From the NCBI GenBank assembly GCA_007026445.1, contig VDMD01000008.1:930001-994000 (forward strand): a DNA stretch of 64,000 nt, given 5' to 3'. The translations under genes were made by a program, and so were the position numbers. The notes beneath the pieces were generated by a model. It saw nothing but the letters and a program-made list of their open reading frames with translations, did no database searches and was not told the origin of the DNA. Positions 24,499 through 35,443 of the stretch are shown one piece after another. This DNA comes from Schizophyllum amplum (lineage: Eukaryota; Basidiomycota; Agaricomycetes; Agaricales; Schizophyllaceae). Numbering within the stretch: the first letter of the stretch is position 1; each line of letters opens with the position of its first letter.

Positions 24499-24636
24499 CC
24501 AAGTCTTTGGTCCTTGTCTTTCCCGCTGACCCCCTGCGACCGTCACGACGCGCTCAACGCATCACCGACGACGAACAAGAACTCTGACTGCAGGATATTC
24601 CCCCGACAACCTCGACAAACCCCTTCCCTAACGACC

Positions 24637-25610
24637 ATGGCCGACACCGATCTCGAGAATTTCCGCCGGTATCTCAGCCAGTACGAGCGTGGCTGCGCCA
24701 CTGCCGAGCCTGACTCTGGTGAGAAGCACCTCCCGCCGCGTCAGTCGATCGTGTCTGACATTCTCCCCAGAGGTCGAAGAAGCGCTCCAGCACGAAGACA
24801 GCCCGCTGAACCTCGGCATGGAGACCCCGCGCACGGTAGCGAGCACGCCCCGCTTCGCGCTGACGCCCCGGTCTGCGTCGTCGCGCGGTGCTCCGAGTCC
24901 CGCCCCGGAGGTGTACGGTGATGTGTGGGCCCGCCGCGACACGAAGGAGGCCAACCTGGCAGGATCGATTCGCCGCCGCCGCCAGTCTGCATTCAAAGCG
25001 AAGATCACGCGCGAGACGGACTGTGGTATCTGGTGCGCATCCTTCCTCGGAATTACTCCGTTCTATGCTGACGGGCCGGCAGCTTTGAGGACGCGACTAT
25101 GCCATGTCGGACCCTTTGTTGCGGAGCGCTGTTCTGCATGGATCATATAGCGGAGGTGCGTGAGCTCAGTTTTGTCCGGTAGCTGGTATTGACGTCCTAC
25201 AGTGGCTGCATGGCGACGAGTCCGAGTCGCGGTGTCCTTCCTGCGGCGCAATATGCTCACTGTCCACTTCCCTCGCCCGCGAGCCCGGCTTGCATCTGCC
25301 AATCCCGCAACCGCCGCCACCCTACCCGACGCCGCTGCCCCCTTCGTCAGGCGCATCCTCGGAGGCATCGTCTGACTCCGACCACTCCGACCACGATCAG
25401 ACGGGCCCGGGTTTCTCAGAAGGCGACGACGAGGCGTCACCCGTGCGCCGCGCGAGCCCGAAGACGCTCAGCGCCGCCGTGCGGGAGCCGGACTTTGCGG
25501 CCAACATGGCAGGCAAGCTGCTCAGCATCGCGGCGCTGCTCATATTCTACTATGTGATCCTCAGCAAGAACGCGCCAGCACCGGACCCGGAGACGGAAAT
25601 GCTGCTATAG
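24637..25610 (+). CDS. RING-like zinc-finger protein with C-terminal membrane anchor (putative E3 ligase)
   Basis: Four exons, 24637-24718, 24771-25032, 25083-25155 and 25203-25610, sum to 825 nt (274 aa) in one frame. The N-half is Ser/Pro-rich and likely disordered. Residues about 112-160, formed by joining three exons, make a cysteine-rich finger: CGIC, then PCRTLCCGALFCMDHIAEW, then RCPSCGAIC. Spacing fits a RING, but the usual C-x-H is C-x-A and the sixth ligand is His, so it is a variant. Residues about 185-240 are acidic and Ser-rich. A single membrane segment LLSIAALLIFYYVIL near residue 250, 15 residues from the end, suggests a tail anchor in the ER or another organelle. A role in membrane-linked ubiquitination is inference. 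Confidence 0.8.
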
Positions 25611-26187
25611 GCGCCTACCTCCCCAATGCGTTCCCCTTCCTGCCTCCGCCACATTGCCTACCCGCTGTCCCCGGTAATGGCACGTCGTCCCTGTTGCCAC
25701 ACATATATTTAATCCCCGCACTCAACTGCCCCCTTACGTTTTCCCTGACGCCCCTTCATGTCCATGACCCGTGCCGTCCCTTTCTTCCTACTCCGTCTTC
25801 TTTCCTACTCCATCTTCTTGCTATAGCTATACTCGACCATGTACATCAGATTCAACTCCAGTCGTCGCATTTCTAATTTATCGTCGCCGGGTACTTAGAG
25901 CACATACACATCGCGCGCGCCTTCGTTCATGGTTGCGCGCCTCTTCACCCCGGCGGCGCCGTACAGTCACTTGTATAGTACTCATACATACCTATCCCCT
26001 AGCAAAGCAATCATGATTTGCCGAATGCTGTAGCGTGTGAGTTCGTTCGACGATGAAAGGGGTGACGTGTCCGCTGCGCCGGCGTCTTGCTTCTCGCTTC
26101 CAAGCAACTTCGAGTCCATCCTCTCAGGCAACCCAAGACTCTCTCAAATCCATATCTCAAGTCCTTCTCCGAGATCCACTGCACGCG
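25611..26187. other. Intergenic
   Basis: 3' flank of the RING gene (T-rich, ACATATATTTAAT near 25700) and promoter of the ZIP gene. No gene seen. Confidence 0.5.
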
Positions 26188-27468
26188 ATGCTCGGCGTGC
26201 TGCTCATGTCTGCGCTGCTTGGCGCTGCGTCGTTCGGGTGCGGCATGCTCCCGCTCACCGTCGCCTTCTCCCGTGCGTCTGCACCGCACTCCCGCACGCA
26301 AAGTCATCGATCGACGCTCTAGCGTGCCATCTGCTTGTTCCCCCTCGCCTTTACGCCCTCAACTCGCGCCCTCTGCTTGCGCACCGCTTTGAACACGCCG
26401 ACATGCAGGGACCCACCTCGCCTGGCTGAGCACCCTGGGGACGGGCCTGCTCCTCGGCACGGCGCTGGGCGTCATCATCCCCGAGTACGTTCGCGCTCCC
26501 TTTGCTATATTCACCTCCTCTTACTAAATTGCGTTTTGAAGAGGCATCGAAACCGTGCTTGAGGCCCCCGCCTCCGACGCGGTCAGCAATGCAGAACCTC
26601 CCATAAACACCATCGCCCTCGCCCTCCTCACCGGCTTCGTCCTCATGCTCGCCGTGGAGCAGCTCCTGCACGCGCATACCCCGGCTGCACCAGAGATCGA
26701 GTTTGACGCTGAGCTCGCTGATTGGAGGGCGCGGGCTCTGGCGGTGGGAGGCACGGCTCGGAAGGGGGCGACAAAACCAAGCGTGCACTCCCGTTGACGC
26801 TCGGGCTGGCCGTGCATGCGTTGGCGGACGGTCTGGCGCTGGGCGCGGCGGCAAGGGACGACGACGGTGGACTCGGCTGGATCGTGTTTCTGGCGCTGCT
26901 GTGCATAAGGGTGCGTTTGCGCCGCGTCTGAGCTTGAAGCGCTGCTGAATGATTGATACAGCGCCAACCGCACTCGCGCTGACCACATCTCTGTTGGCCA
27001 CGTCCTCGCTGTCGCGCGCCGAGTGCCGGACACATCTTGCTGCGTTCAGCGCGGCGACGCCTTTGGGTGCAATCGCGGCTTATGCCCTCTTCGCCTTTCT
27101 CGGATCAGGACAAGAGTGGGCTGGGGTGACGCTGCTGTTTTCTGTAAGTGGCGCTTCTTCCCAAAGCGTGTCCTTCCTCGTGCTGCGTCTGTCCCTCCCT
27201 TCATCACTTCGCAGGGTGGCACTTCCTGTACGTCGCGACTGTCCTGCAGCCCGTCGCACAAGACCACGGCGCTGATGGTGGGCCGACTGGCAATTCTCGT
27301 GTGCTCCTGATAGGAGCGGGTATGTTTATGCCCTGGGCCATTGGCGCGTTATTGGGCATGGGCATTAGAAAGGGAGCCTGTACGTTCCCAGACAGTTGTA
27401 TCTGTGCAATCACATCCGGATCTACGTTGGAAGCTCGACCGAATGCAGTCACAAGAATAATCGCATAG
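26188..27468 (+). CDS. ZIP-family zinc/manganese transporter, ZIP9/ATX2 type
   Basis: Membrane transporter moving Zn2+ or Mn2+ into the cytosol, often at the Golgi in this subfamily. Exon 1 from 26188 reads MLGVLLMSALLGAASFGCGM and ends at 26272; exon 2 is 26409-26484 (THLAWLSTLGTGLLLG, VIIPE); exon 3 starts at 26542 with GIETVLEAP. The metal-binding helix LAVHALADGLALGAA is intact. Later helices include TPLGAIAAYALFAFLG and FLYVATVLQPVAQD. Two frame breaks are seen, near 26721 (ATTGG for a likely ATTTGG) and near 27222 (ACTTCC for ACTTTCC), both a lost T in a T run. The 3' end is uncertain: the frame runs to TAG at 27468, but relatives end soon after a helix like FMPWAIGALLG at about 27350. 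Confidence 0.82.
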
Positions 27469-27652
27469 ACGCATATACCAACCCAGGATGTGACGCGCAT
27501 ACCTCGTCTGATCAGCGACTCCGCCACGACATAGTGTGCAGTTATGTCTGACAGTCTGGAGAGCAGGGTGGTGTATAGATAGCGTCAAAGAGTGGGTAGT
27601 CTACGCGCTCCCGTACGTAGGCCCGCCGGGGACATCAACGGCCCGTTTTCAC

Positions 27653-29180
27653 TTACTTCTTCGTCTTGAACAACTCCTGCGCGTCGTGCCCGGCCACTGT
27701 GGAAGCAAAATGATCAGCAAGGATACATAACCACGACGCTTGCACATAATCACGCCGCTCGCGCATAAGCACAACGCTCGCTCAACACTCACCATTCAAC
27801 AACAGACTCTCCGAGTCGAGCATGACCTTGTTCCCGCCGGTAGCGAGCAGGTTCGCGATGTCGCGCGCTGCCTCGAGGCGCCGGAGCTCCAGAAGCCCTT
27901 GTTTTGGCGCATGGCATCGCCGAGGAGCTCAGCGCTACGTGCCTCACCCTGGGCGCGGACGATGATGGACTGGGGAAGGCGGCGTTAGCAAGGGAACGTG
28001 AGCGCAAGGAAGGCTAAGAAAGGGTAGAGGTGTAAAAGATACACGTGATCCAGCGGATTAGATGCAGGGGTATTGATTGGTTCTGGTTCGAGGGATGGCA
28101 AGTGCCGACGCGGTTCACTTACCTGCTTCTCCTGGATTGCCTGGTCGACGAGGAAGGCAGCGCGTAGTGCGGTCTGCTGCGCGACCTGCTTTGCTTCGAC
28201 AGCGTGTGTGAACTCGGGCGAGAAGGCGACGTGCGTGATAGAGACATCGTCAAGGACGAGGTTGAATCGCAGCGCGCGGCGGGTCAGGTTTTCGCGAATA
28301 AGGCGGGAGACCTAGTGGAATAGTCAGGTCAGACGAGTGACACGACAGAAAGCAGTTGGATGGAGGGAAGGAGCGAATAACGGGAGGATAGGGGGAGGTT
28401 TGCGATGAATTGTACGAACCTGTTCACGCTGCGTGATCAGCTGACTCGCGTTGAACTGCGCGACGACGCTCTTGAGCACTTCGTTCACGATGGACGGTAG
28501 TACGCGCTCGTCGTAATCCTGGCCGAGTTCCCGATAGATGGTCGGCAGAGCGGGCGGCGAGGGTCGGGACAGGACACGGCAGGTGATGTTGACCATCTGC
28601 AAGTCTGTGCAGAGTCAGCATGAAGTCGCAGTGTGCATCGCATGAGAGCGCAAGAAAGTGGAGAGTCTGATGGCAGAGTGGTAGGTGGCCATTGAGGTCA
28701 GACGCCGCACCTTTCGTGCCAGTCAAACTCGCGATGCTCCGCGGCTTCGCGCGAATGTCGAACGTTATGGGCGTCTCAAACCAGGGAATCTGCGGTCCAT
28801 TAGCAAGACTCAGGCACCGCCGTAGCTATGCGCACCATCATATGCGTTCCCTCTCCGTACACCTCGTTCTTCACGCCTTCCAGTCTATCCCGAGCGGCGC
28901 GTCAGTCCCCGCCCTTCCGATCCATAAGCCCAGACGCACCTCGTATACTTGATCGCGCGGAAACCACCATCCACTGCACACTGTCAGCACAGATAAACAC
29001 AAGGGCAGATCGACACGCACCGTTGTAGAGACTCATGCTGACGCCGACACCCGCCGCAACTGCAGCGGCGAGCAGGCCCATTCCGCCGAGCATCTGCCCG
29101 CGCGGCCCGCGTCCGCCTGGGAAGTTGCCTCTGGCGGCATTCCGTAACTGTTTTGCGAACTGCTCGAAGGGGTCTGACAT
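27653..29180 (-). CDS. PHB2: Prohibitin-2
   Basis: Subunit of the ring-shaped prohibitin complex of the mitochondrial inner membrane, which scaffolds cardiolipin domains and m-AAA protease. Start [14 protein letters not shown] at 29180; an N-terminal membrane segment [20 protein letters not shown]; then the SPFH/PHB domain with [47 protein letters not shown] and [15 protein letters not shown]. The C-terminal coiled coil has [10 protein letters not shown] and [11 protein letters not shown], and the end [14 protein letters not shown] follows a last intron. At about 27892 the frame breaks: GFW should be [14 protein letters not shown], repaired by one C (TTCTGG for TTCCTGG). Otherwise complete; at least six exons. 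The 3' end faces the ZIP gene. Confidence 0.93.
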
Positions 29181-29759
29181 TTGGAGACGCGGACGGTGGG
29201 GAGGAGGTGGACTGAGGAAGAAAGCCGGCAGCGGCGAGCGCGCGTCACGGCAAGCCGCGGCACGCCACGTGATTACCCCGTTGGCGTTTGCTCTTTCAGT
29301 TCACTCATATGACTTGAAGTTGAATCAGGTTGAACTTCAAGTTCGATGTTTGCTGGACTCCTTCTGCTCTTCCTCTACATCGCTCCAAGTTGCCAGGAGA
29401 TTCTTGGATTGGATAGTTAGGTACAAATACAAGGGTATCGATATTGAGCGCGCAAAGAACCCAATAAATCCACGTCGGGCGTGGTTGAGGTGAACTACCA
29501 TGCAAAGGGAAAGCAAGCGAAGAGCAAACTATATGCACAGCGAGAACAGACGAAGGAAGGGGAGTAAGGGGGTCGCGTGTAGAGGGAATGCAAGTGGGAC
29601 AATATTGAAAACCAAGACCAAAAAATAATAGCAAAGATAAAAAATGATGTTATGCAAGGGGTCGTCGTCGCGCGTCGTGAATAAATTCTATCTTGCCAGG
29701 CCAGGCCTCCATGCGCCACAGACTGGGATGTGCCGCGGAAGGGAGGGAGGCCCATATAC
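29181..29759. other. Intergenic
   Basis: Prohibitin promoter and F-box 3' flank. Contains inverted TTGAAGTTGAA/TTGAACTTCAA copies at about 29311-29343. No gene seen. Confidence 0.5.
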
Positions 29760-31625
29760 TTATACCTCCCGCTCTGCCCAGGCGCCGCGCCATGCCCCAC
29801 CGCCGGCGCTGGACTCATAGCGCACCTCGGGCACGTACATGCGTAGCCACTGCACCATCTCGCGCGAGATCTGGCTGCACCGGCGGACGTCGATGGCATG
29901 TAGGCGCGCCGCATATCGCGGGGGCGTGGTCTGCGCGCGCGTGCGCTGCGTCGCGTGGACGGCGGCGGAAGCCGAGGCGGACGAGTAGCCAGAGGCAGAC
30001 GATACCGAAGGCGTCTTCGGTGCTGCTGCCGCGGCGGATGCCGACGAGTAGCCTGTCGGCACGTAGGCGGGTGCGGCACCCGCAGCGAACACGGATGCGG
30101 ACATGGGAGCGGACCGCACTCGGTCGTGGGACTGAGAGCGTACGCCGGCACCCGCGGTGGGGTTGGCTCCGCTACGCAGCTCGACGAAGGTACGGATTGC
30201 GTCCCAGTCAACAGTTGTGCAGGCCTCAAGACTGAGGGTCTCAAGGCGAGGGCATACAGGTGGTTGTGATGCGGAGAGACCCTGGGTGCCGCGTAAATAC
30301 TGAGAATATATAATCCTAAAGCATAAAACACACCTTCAGGAAGGCAGGTGAAAGGTCATCAATGTCGACGAGCTCGAGACGAGCAGCGACGTCAGGCGTC
30401 GAATGAGACCGGCAAAGCGAAGCTCATCCAGGTAGCAGGCCTCCACGCGGAGGGCCCGCAAAGGGAGGCGGGTCAGCGATTGCTGATGTAACAGCTGCAC
30501 TAGAGGGCCGACGTCCTGCAGATAGCATAGCTCGACTGCCTCGAGTGCTGGTAGGACGAGGGCCGCAGCAAGAGCAGCCACGAGGGTGGAGCCCACAGAA
30601 TATAGGGACAGACGACGAAGATTGGGAAGAGCAAGTCCCCGTGATGCCGTGGCTGCTGGAGTTGTAGAGGTTGGTATGCCGCAGAAGCTCAGACTGCGAC
30701 CAAGGGCTTCCTCAGGGTCATGCACGTTGCGGAGAGCGAGTTCCTCCAGTTCCGGACATGCGCGGAGAACGCCGAGAAGTGTGGCGGGATCGGGGGCGGC
30801 GCCGTTGAAGTAGCCGCCGAGCGCGAGGACGCGGAGGTTGGATAGTAGTGTGGGTTGCCAGCTGCAGTTGAAGGAGGCGAGCGCGCAGGCGCGTAGGCGT
30901 GGCGTGTGCCCGTTGAAGAGGGGGAGCGAGGCCGTCAACGAGGGCTCGTCGTGCGCGGGCTCGCCGATTTCGACGGCGAGCGCCTCCAGGAGGGGCGCGT
31001 CCTCACGGCAGCGGGCTAGGGCGGCGTGTGCGTGAGCGCGGGTGGGGACAGCCAGGCGGAAGCGCTGGGTGCGCCAGAGGGCGGGGCGGATGAGGTCCAT
31101 GGCGCGTACGACATGGTCCATAACGCGGTGTTTGTGCTGCTCAGGGGAGCAGATGCTCGCAAGTTCGGCCCGCTGCTCGAAGCAGATGCTGACGTCGAGG
31201 GGACACGCCTTGGAGCGCTCCAAACGTCGCCGAACGCGTTCGAGCGACTCGTGCGCGCTTACAGTGATCGTTGACCACAGACATGGGGTCGCAATGGCAA
31301 GCTGCGCCCAATAGCGGCTGTGGCGCCGTTAGCAGGGGGCGCAAGGGGGAGGGAAGGGCGACGCACCAGACGAGCATAAGCGCGGACAGCATGGCAGGGT
31401 CGTCGTCCTGTTCACGGCTAGCGTGAAGACCGCGGCCAGAAGCTCTGAGGGGAGGCGGTTCACTGGCGACTGCAGGCGTACCGCGCGCTCGAGGCTCGTC
31501 TCGAGCGACGAGCGTTCGTGCATAAGGCCTGCCATCTGGGCATCCACGGTGTCTATCGCTGCGCGCAGGCGAGCGATGGCGAGCGGGGGAGGTGTGGGGA
31601 GGCGGTGGCCGGGGCGGGCGTGCAT
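29760..31625 (-). CDS. F-box/leucine-rich repeat protein with N-terminal coiled coil
   Basis: Likely substrate receptor of an SCF ubiquitin ligase, of the type greatly expanded in Agaricomycetes. The start at 31625 is followed by a coiled coil (IARLRAAIDTVDAQMAGLMHE, slightly shortened here) and the F-box core VNRLPSELLAAVFTLAV. After an intron come CPLDVSICFEQ and degenerate Leu-rich repeats (NLRVLALGGYFNG, CPELEELALRNV, LPNLRRLSLYSV, LPALEAVELCYL). The C-terminal exon (from about 30270) has LETLSLEACTTVDWDAI and a Ser/Ala/Tyr-rich stretch, ending with a Val stop at 29760. The frame breaks near 31409, inside the F-box (AACAGG for AACCAGG), after which DDDPAMLSALMLV continues the box. Substrate unknown. 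Confidence 0.78.
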
Positions 31626-32008
31626 CGCGAGGACGGCTACTGCGGTGGGGACAGCGACGACGACGGCGACCGCGGCGGGGGCTCTCGGGCGCGTCCGGCG
31701 ATGGTGTACGACTTATAAAAGATCGCGCGCGGATAAAAGACGACTCGAACTTGACGAGGCCCGTACACGAGGCGCGCAGCATGGCGCGTACTCATTGCAA
31801 ACAGAGCGGCACGCCTGATCCACGTCCGCAACGTGTTCGTCCACGCAAGAGAAACACCGGAACGAGGTGGGAACGAGGCTTGATTTCAACAGCACCCGTC
31901 CCGCGCGCTCGGGACGATGCGCCCATAACAAGCGGGAAACGAGGCCGATAGCCCACGGCCCGAACCAAGTCTATCGCTACTTCCTGCTACTCAAAGGCCC
32001 ATGCTCCT
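31626..32008. other. Intergenic, F-box promoter and PQ-loop 3' flank
   Basis: Contains a minus-strand TATA element near 31713. Nothing else recognised. Confidence 0.5.
31713..31719 (-). promoter_or_regulatory. TATA box of the F-box/LRR gene
   Basis: TTTTATAAG on the minus strand, about 90 nt upstream of the ATG at 31625. Confidence 0.4.
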
Positions 32009-33259
32009 CTACTCGTGCGATGCCTCCCTTTCTCGAGCTATGGCCCCGTCCTGTCGTCGGTAGTAAAAGAACTGACAGAGCACCTGCACGCGCCCGCTCT
32101 CAGCCCTCGGGACGTAGTCATCACATTCGCTACACTCACCGTGACGTCCAGGAAGACCGTCAGCGCGCTACCTGCCGAGTGCCGTAAGCCTCGCACGCAC
32201 GCCCTGCAAAGTCCATCCATCACGCACCTGCGAGCCAGCTGGCGTTCTTGACAAGGTAGGCCCCATCCATGCTCTGCGCACAGATTGACAGCGCGTATGT
32301 CATGTTGCCGAAGATTGCAAAGACGAACAGCCCCGGAGCCAGACCTTCGCATCGCGTCTCGACGTTCTTGCCTATCCCGGTCGAGCAATGTGAGTATCGG
32401 TCTCCTGCGGATATCGACAGCACGCACGTATTTGGGGAATCCGCGCTCCCAGCTAGAAGAGCGTCATCAAATCCTGTGGTGACTGCTAGGATGAAGTACG
32501 ACGTACGTAGAGCACGGCACTCGTCCAGCCGAGAATCTGAATGGCCCATGCGCGAGCTGGAGACGCCGCGTCCGCGGAGGCTGCTCAGGCGATGGGTCGC
32601 CCGCTTCCTCTCACCATCGGTAGAGCGCGAGACCCCCCAGGCGGCGATGCCCGTTGCAATCACGAACGCGAACGCCGCCACGTACCGGAAGACAATGGCC
32701 CGTGTCGAGGGGCCCGCCTTCGCCTCGCGTGCGCGGTCTGCCTCCGGGAGCAGCGGTGCTGACTCCGGGGCAATGCGCGATCGCTTCCACCGGTAGTAGT
32801 AGATCTGGTTAGGAGCGCGGTGTCACAGGCAGTATACTGCACTTAGCGTGAGACCAGCAGTCCAGCGGCAAAGTGCGAAATGACGAGGAGCAGGGAAGGG
32901 GGCGTGACTCACATATACTGCCAGAAGAATGACGGTGGGCAACAGATTCCCAAGGACCGCCCCGGCGAGGTTGGTCAAGTCACCCACGAGCCAGATAATC
33001 ACAAAGCCGAGGCTCAGTCCCTCGCCAGATTGCAAGGCGTAGTTTTCGTATAGCTGGGGCGAAAAGACAATTATCCAGCAAGCGATGGAAATCCATCCTA
33101 ACTGTTAGCCAAAAAGGATGATGCCAGTCAGACAGGGTTCCAAGATCCGTGGAGGGACTTGCTATGCTGCTTGCTACATCAGTTCCATCATGGTGGCGAT
33201 AGGACAGACAAGTTGAACGGCCGAGTCCGTGTCGAAGAAATTCGGCGTCACGCTGTCAT
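32009..33259 (-). CDS. PQ-loop repeat vacuolar/lysosomal amino-acid transporter (Ypq/PQLC2-like)
   Basis: Seven-helix exporter of cationic amino acids from the vacuole (family role). The first PQ motif is in WIIVFSPQLYENYALQSGEG, followed by LVGDLTNLAGAVLGNLLPT. The second is in LGARIPQIRKNVETRCEGL, followed by FVFAIFGNMTYALSICAQS and SALTVFLDVTVLCQFFYYR; the stop is TAG at 32011-32009. The hydrophilic loop ESAPLLPEADRA looks like an acidic dileucine sorting signal for vacuole or lysosome. Six or more exons. Up to four one-base losses are inferred: at 33250 (ATGACAGCG, where GTG is needed), at the first donor near 33190, near 32807 (TLLTQIYYY) and near 32560. The start is therefore less certain than the body. 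Confidence 0.82.
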
Positions 33260-33612
33260 GCGTGACTGATCGGACCTGACCGGCGGCAATATTTCTTATT
33301 GTTTAGGAGGCTGCAGCGAGCCTTGAGGCAAGAGCAGGCAGCCACAAAGTGTGCTCCAATGCATTCCATTGCCGAGGTGATTGCAATCCAGGATACATGA
33401 ACATTTGCGCTAGCAAGCGAAAGTCGAACAAAGCGCACGTGCCGCACTAAATGCACGTGCTCGGTCCGTGTATGGCGCGCGGCAGGCTCCGAAGACCGTC
33501 CACGGTTCAGCCCCGCCGTTGCTTGTTCGCTGCCACGACTCGAGCGTGCGGCCGACCTACAGTTCCCTCCTGCATCTCTCAGTCATACTTGTGAGTAACT
33601 CTCCCTCTGCAT
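33260..33612. other. Divergent promoter region
   Basis: Shared upstream region of the PQ-loop gene (minus) and the second F-box gene (plus). No clear TATA box. Confidence 0.45.
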
Positions 33613-35348
33613 ATGCTCCGGCTCAAAGTAAAGAACACAGACCTCATGGCTCAGCAAGACGTTCTAATACCCGAAAGCTGCAAGAGCGTCCTGCAGTTAT
33701 CGATAGCGCATTTCGTTCATATAGACGACAAGCTGCGAGCAGGCTACTTTCCTGACACAGAAGAGGCGGAAGAGGTCATCGCATGTCGTACCTCAATCGA
33801 CAACAACTTGCAGCAGTGCGACGCGGCTCTGTCGGATGCGCAACGTCTGCTCGATTCACTGCAACGCGAACATATTGTTCTATCTGCAAGAGAAGCATCG
33901 TACGCCGCCGTCCCCGCTCATATGCGCACTCTTCCTCCAGGGCTGCTTGAGGAAGAGTCTCCCACACAAATTGCTCTTCTCGCGCGTCTCCGCTCAGTCT
34001 CAGACGGACTGAACGCCTGACGAAGACGACGGAGCGACTGAAGGAGCGACAGTCTGCACTTCGTCGACTGCATGCATGCTATCTGTCATATCTGGCACCC
34101 GTCCGCCTGTTGCCCCCAGAGCTCCTGCAGATCATCGTGACAACGGCTCGTGCATCGTACTGCTGGACGTCATCCAAGGCCGTGAAGCTGGTAGAGACCG
34201 CCGCTGCGGTCTGCCGACACTGGCGCGATGTCGTGATTGGGACGCCCGCGCTTCACACCTGGATCATCCTTCCCCGACACTTGCGCATCATGCCCCGTCA
34301 GCTACGACGTTCGGCTACGCTACCGCTGAATGTCTATCTCGGTCGCTGTATCTTAACGCCCCAGCTAGATCGCGCATTAGCCCTGCTGGCCCAGCAATGT
34401 GGCCGATGGGACTGCCTGCGGGTCGCCTATGCAGGAGATATCTTGCCCGCTCTCGTTCGCCGTATGCGCGACGCCCCTGCCGCTCTCAGCTTCCTCACGC
34501 TGGACCACTACACGCCGGACCACACGTTCATCCGCTGGGTCAACAGCATCTTTACATCTGCGGAGGGACTGAAGAAAGTGACGCTGCGCCAGCTCGCTCC
34601 CGCCATGCATTGCTTTCCTCCCTGCATGCGTAGCCTGCGTACCACGGTTGGCAGCTTACGCAGCGTCCTCGATGTGCTCGCGCGCTGCCAGGAGCTGAGG
34701 CGGCTGGATGTGGAGACGTGCACGTACGATCTCGCGCAAGACACGGACGTGCCCGCGGCGTTACCCACATTGTCAACAACCGCCCCTCAACTTCGCTCAC
34801 TGCGGCTGGGCGGAATCGACGAGGCGGAGAAAATTAGCAGAATGCTGGCCTTTGTATCGTTTCCCGCCCTGCGCACGTTGCACCTATCGCTTCCTGCATT
34901 CGGACGGGAGCTAGAGGACTCTTTCAAACGGTGGAACTGCCCTCTACGCGAGCTCACCTTGTCTGCATACGTGCTGGACGAGGACAGCATCACGAAAGCC
35001 CTCGTTCATGTTCCCAGCCTACGGGAGTTGCATATCCGCGTGCACCATCTGCGGTCTGACAGACTGATCTCCGCGCTGGAGGTACGGCCTGCCGCAGAGG
35101 GATCACTACCGCTGTGCCCGAATCTTACAGAGCTGGAGTTGAGCGCCACGGGAACCACCAGGTCAATCGGGCCTGACAAGCTCGCGGATATGCTCGAATC
35201 TCGTGGAGCGGCGGCCACAGGCAGGCATAACGTGCGCGTTTTGGAGCTGGTGATGCTGTACGGCGTTGTTCTACTACCGCACGGTATGCCTGTCAGTTGC
35301 AGCCCTTCATCAAGACACACGTACTGGGGATTGACTTGTAGCTCATAA
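33613..35348 (+). CDS. F-box-like protein with N-terminal coiled coil and leucine-rich C-terminal part
   Basis: Probable SCF adaptor. From 33613 (MLRLKVKNTDLMAQQ; a second Met at 33646 is possible) residues about 50-140 form a heptad-rich helix (CDAALSDAQRLLDSLQREH; then TERLTKTTERLKERQSAL). The F-box core is VRLLPPELLQIIVTTA with VCRHWRDVVIGTPALHTW. The rest is degenerate Leu-rich repeats (QELRRLDVETCTY, APQLRSLRLGGIDEA, FPALRTLHLSLPAF, CPLRELTLSAYVL, CPNLTELELSATG). No intron is seen in the main part. The frame slips once near 33995 by a lost base, just before the TERLTK helix. The true 3' end could lie slightly differently, because the last 25 residues after LLPHG look unlike a repeat. Its architecture matches the minus-strand F-box gene at 29760. 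Confidence 0.75.
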
Positions 35349-35443
35349 GGAGAGTCGGATCACCTTCGCTGCCCATTGTGACAACTGCGGTAGGGGATGC
35401 CTACTAGCTGTGATACGCTGATACTGTCTGCAAATTACGATGG

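Larger units (their letters stand above)
21358..24636. other. Gene-poor stretch, 3.3 kb, with tandem repeats and decayed frames
   Basis: The longest stretch without a recognisable gene. Protein-like pieces in shifting plus frames occur at about 21720-22205 (for example GLWATNTPLATLLLVFELY, then DVVRDGIHDLRYLDSKDVDRL), ending in TAA near 22224. No domain is recognised; a relic, or an unknown gene broken by base losses, is possible. Short tandem repeats lie at 23179, 23371 and 23511. Copies of a TTGAAGTTCAAGTT-type motif are at about 22696-22738 and 23980. The right end is the promoter of the RING gene. Confidence 0.4.

Noticed and set aside
26188..29180. ZIP and PHB2 as pseudogenes because of frame breaks
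   Set aside because: PHB2 is essential in most eukaryotes, all other parts are well conserved, and the breaks are one-base homopolymer losses shared by many genes here.
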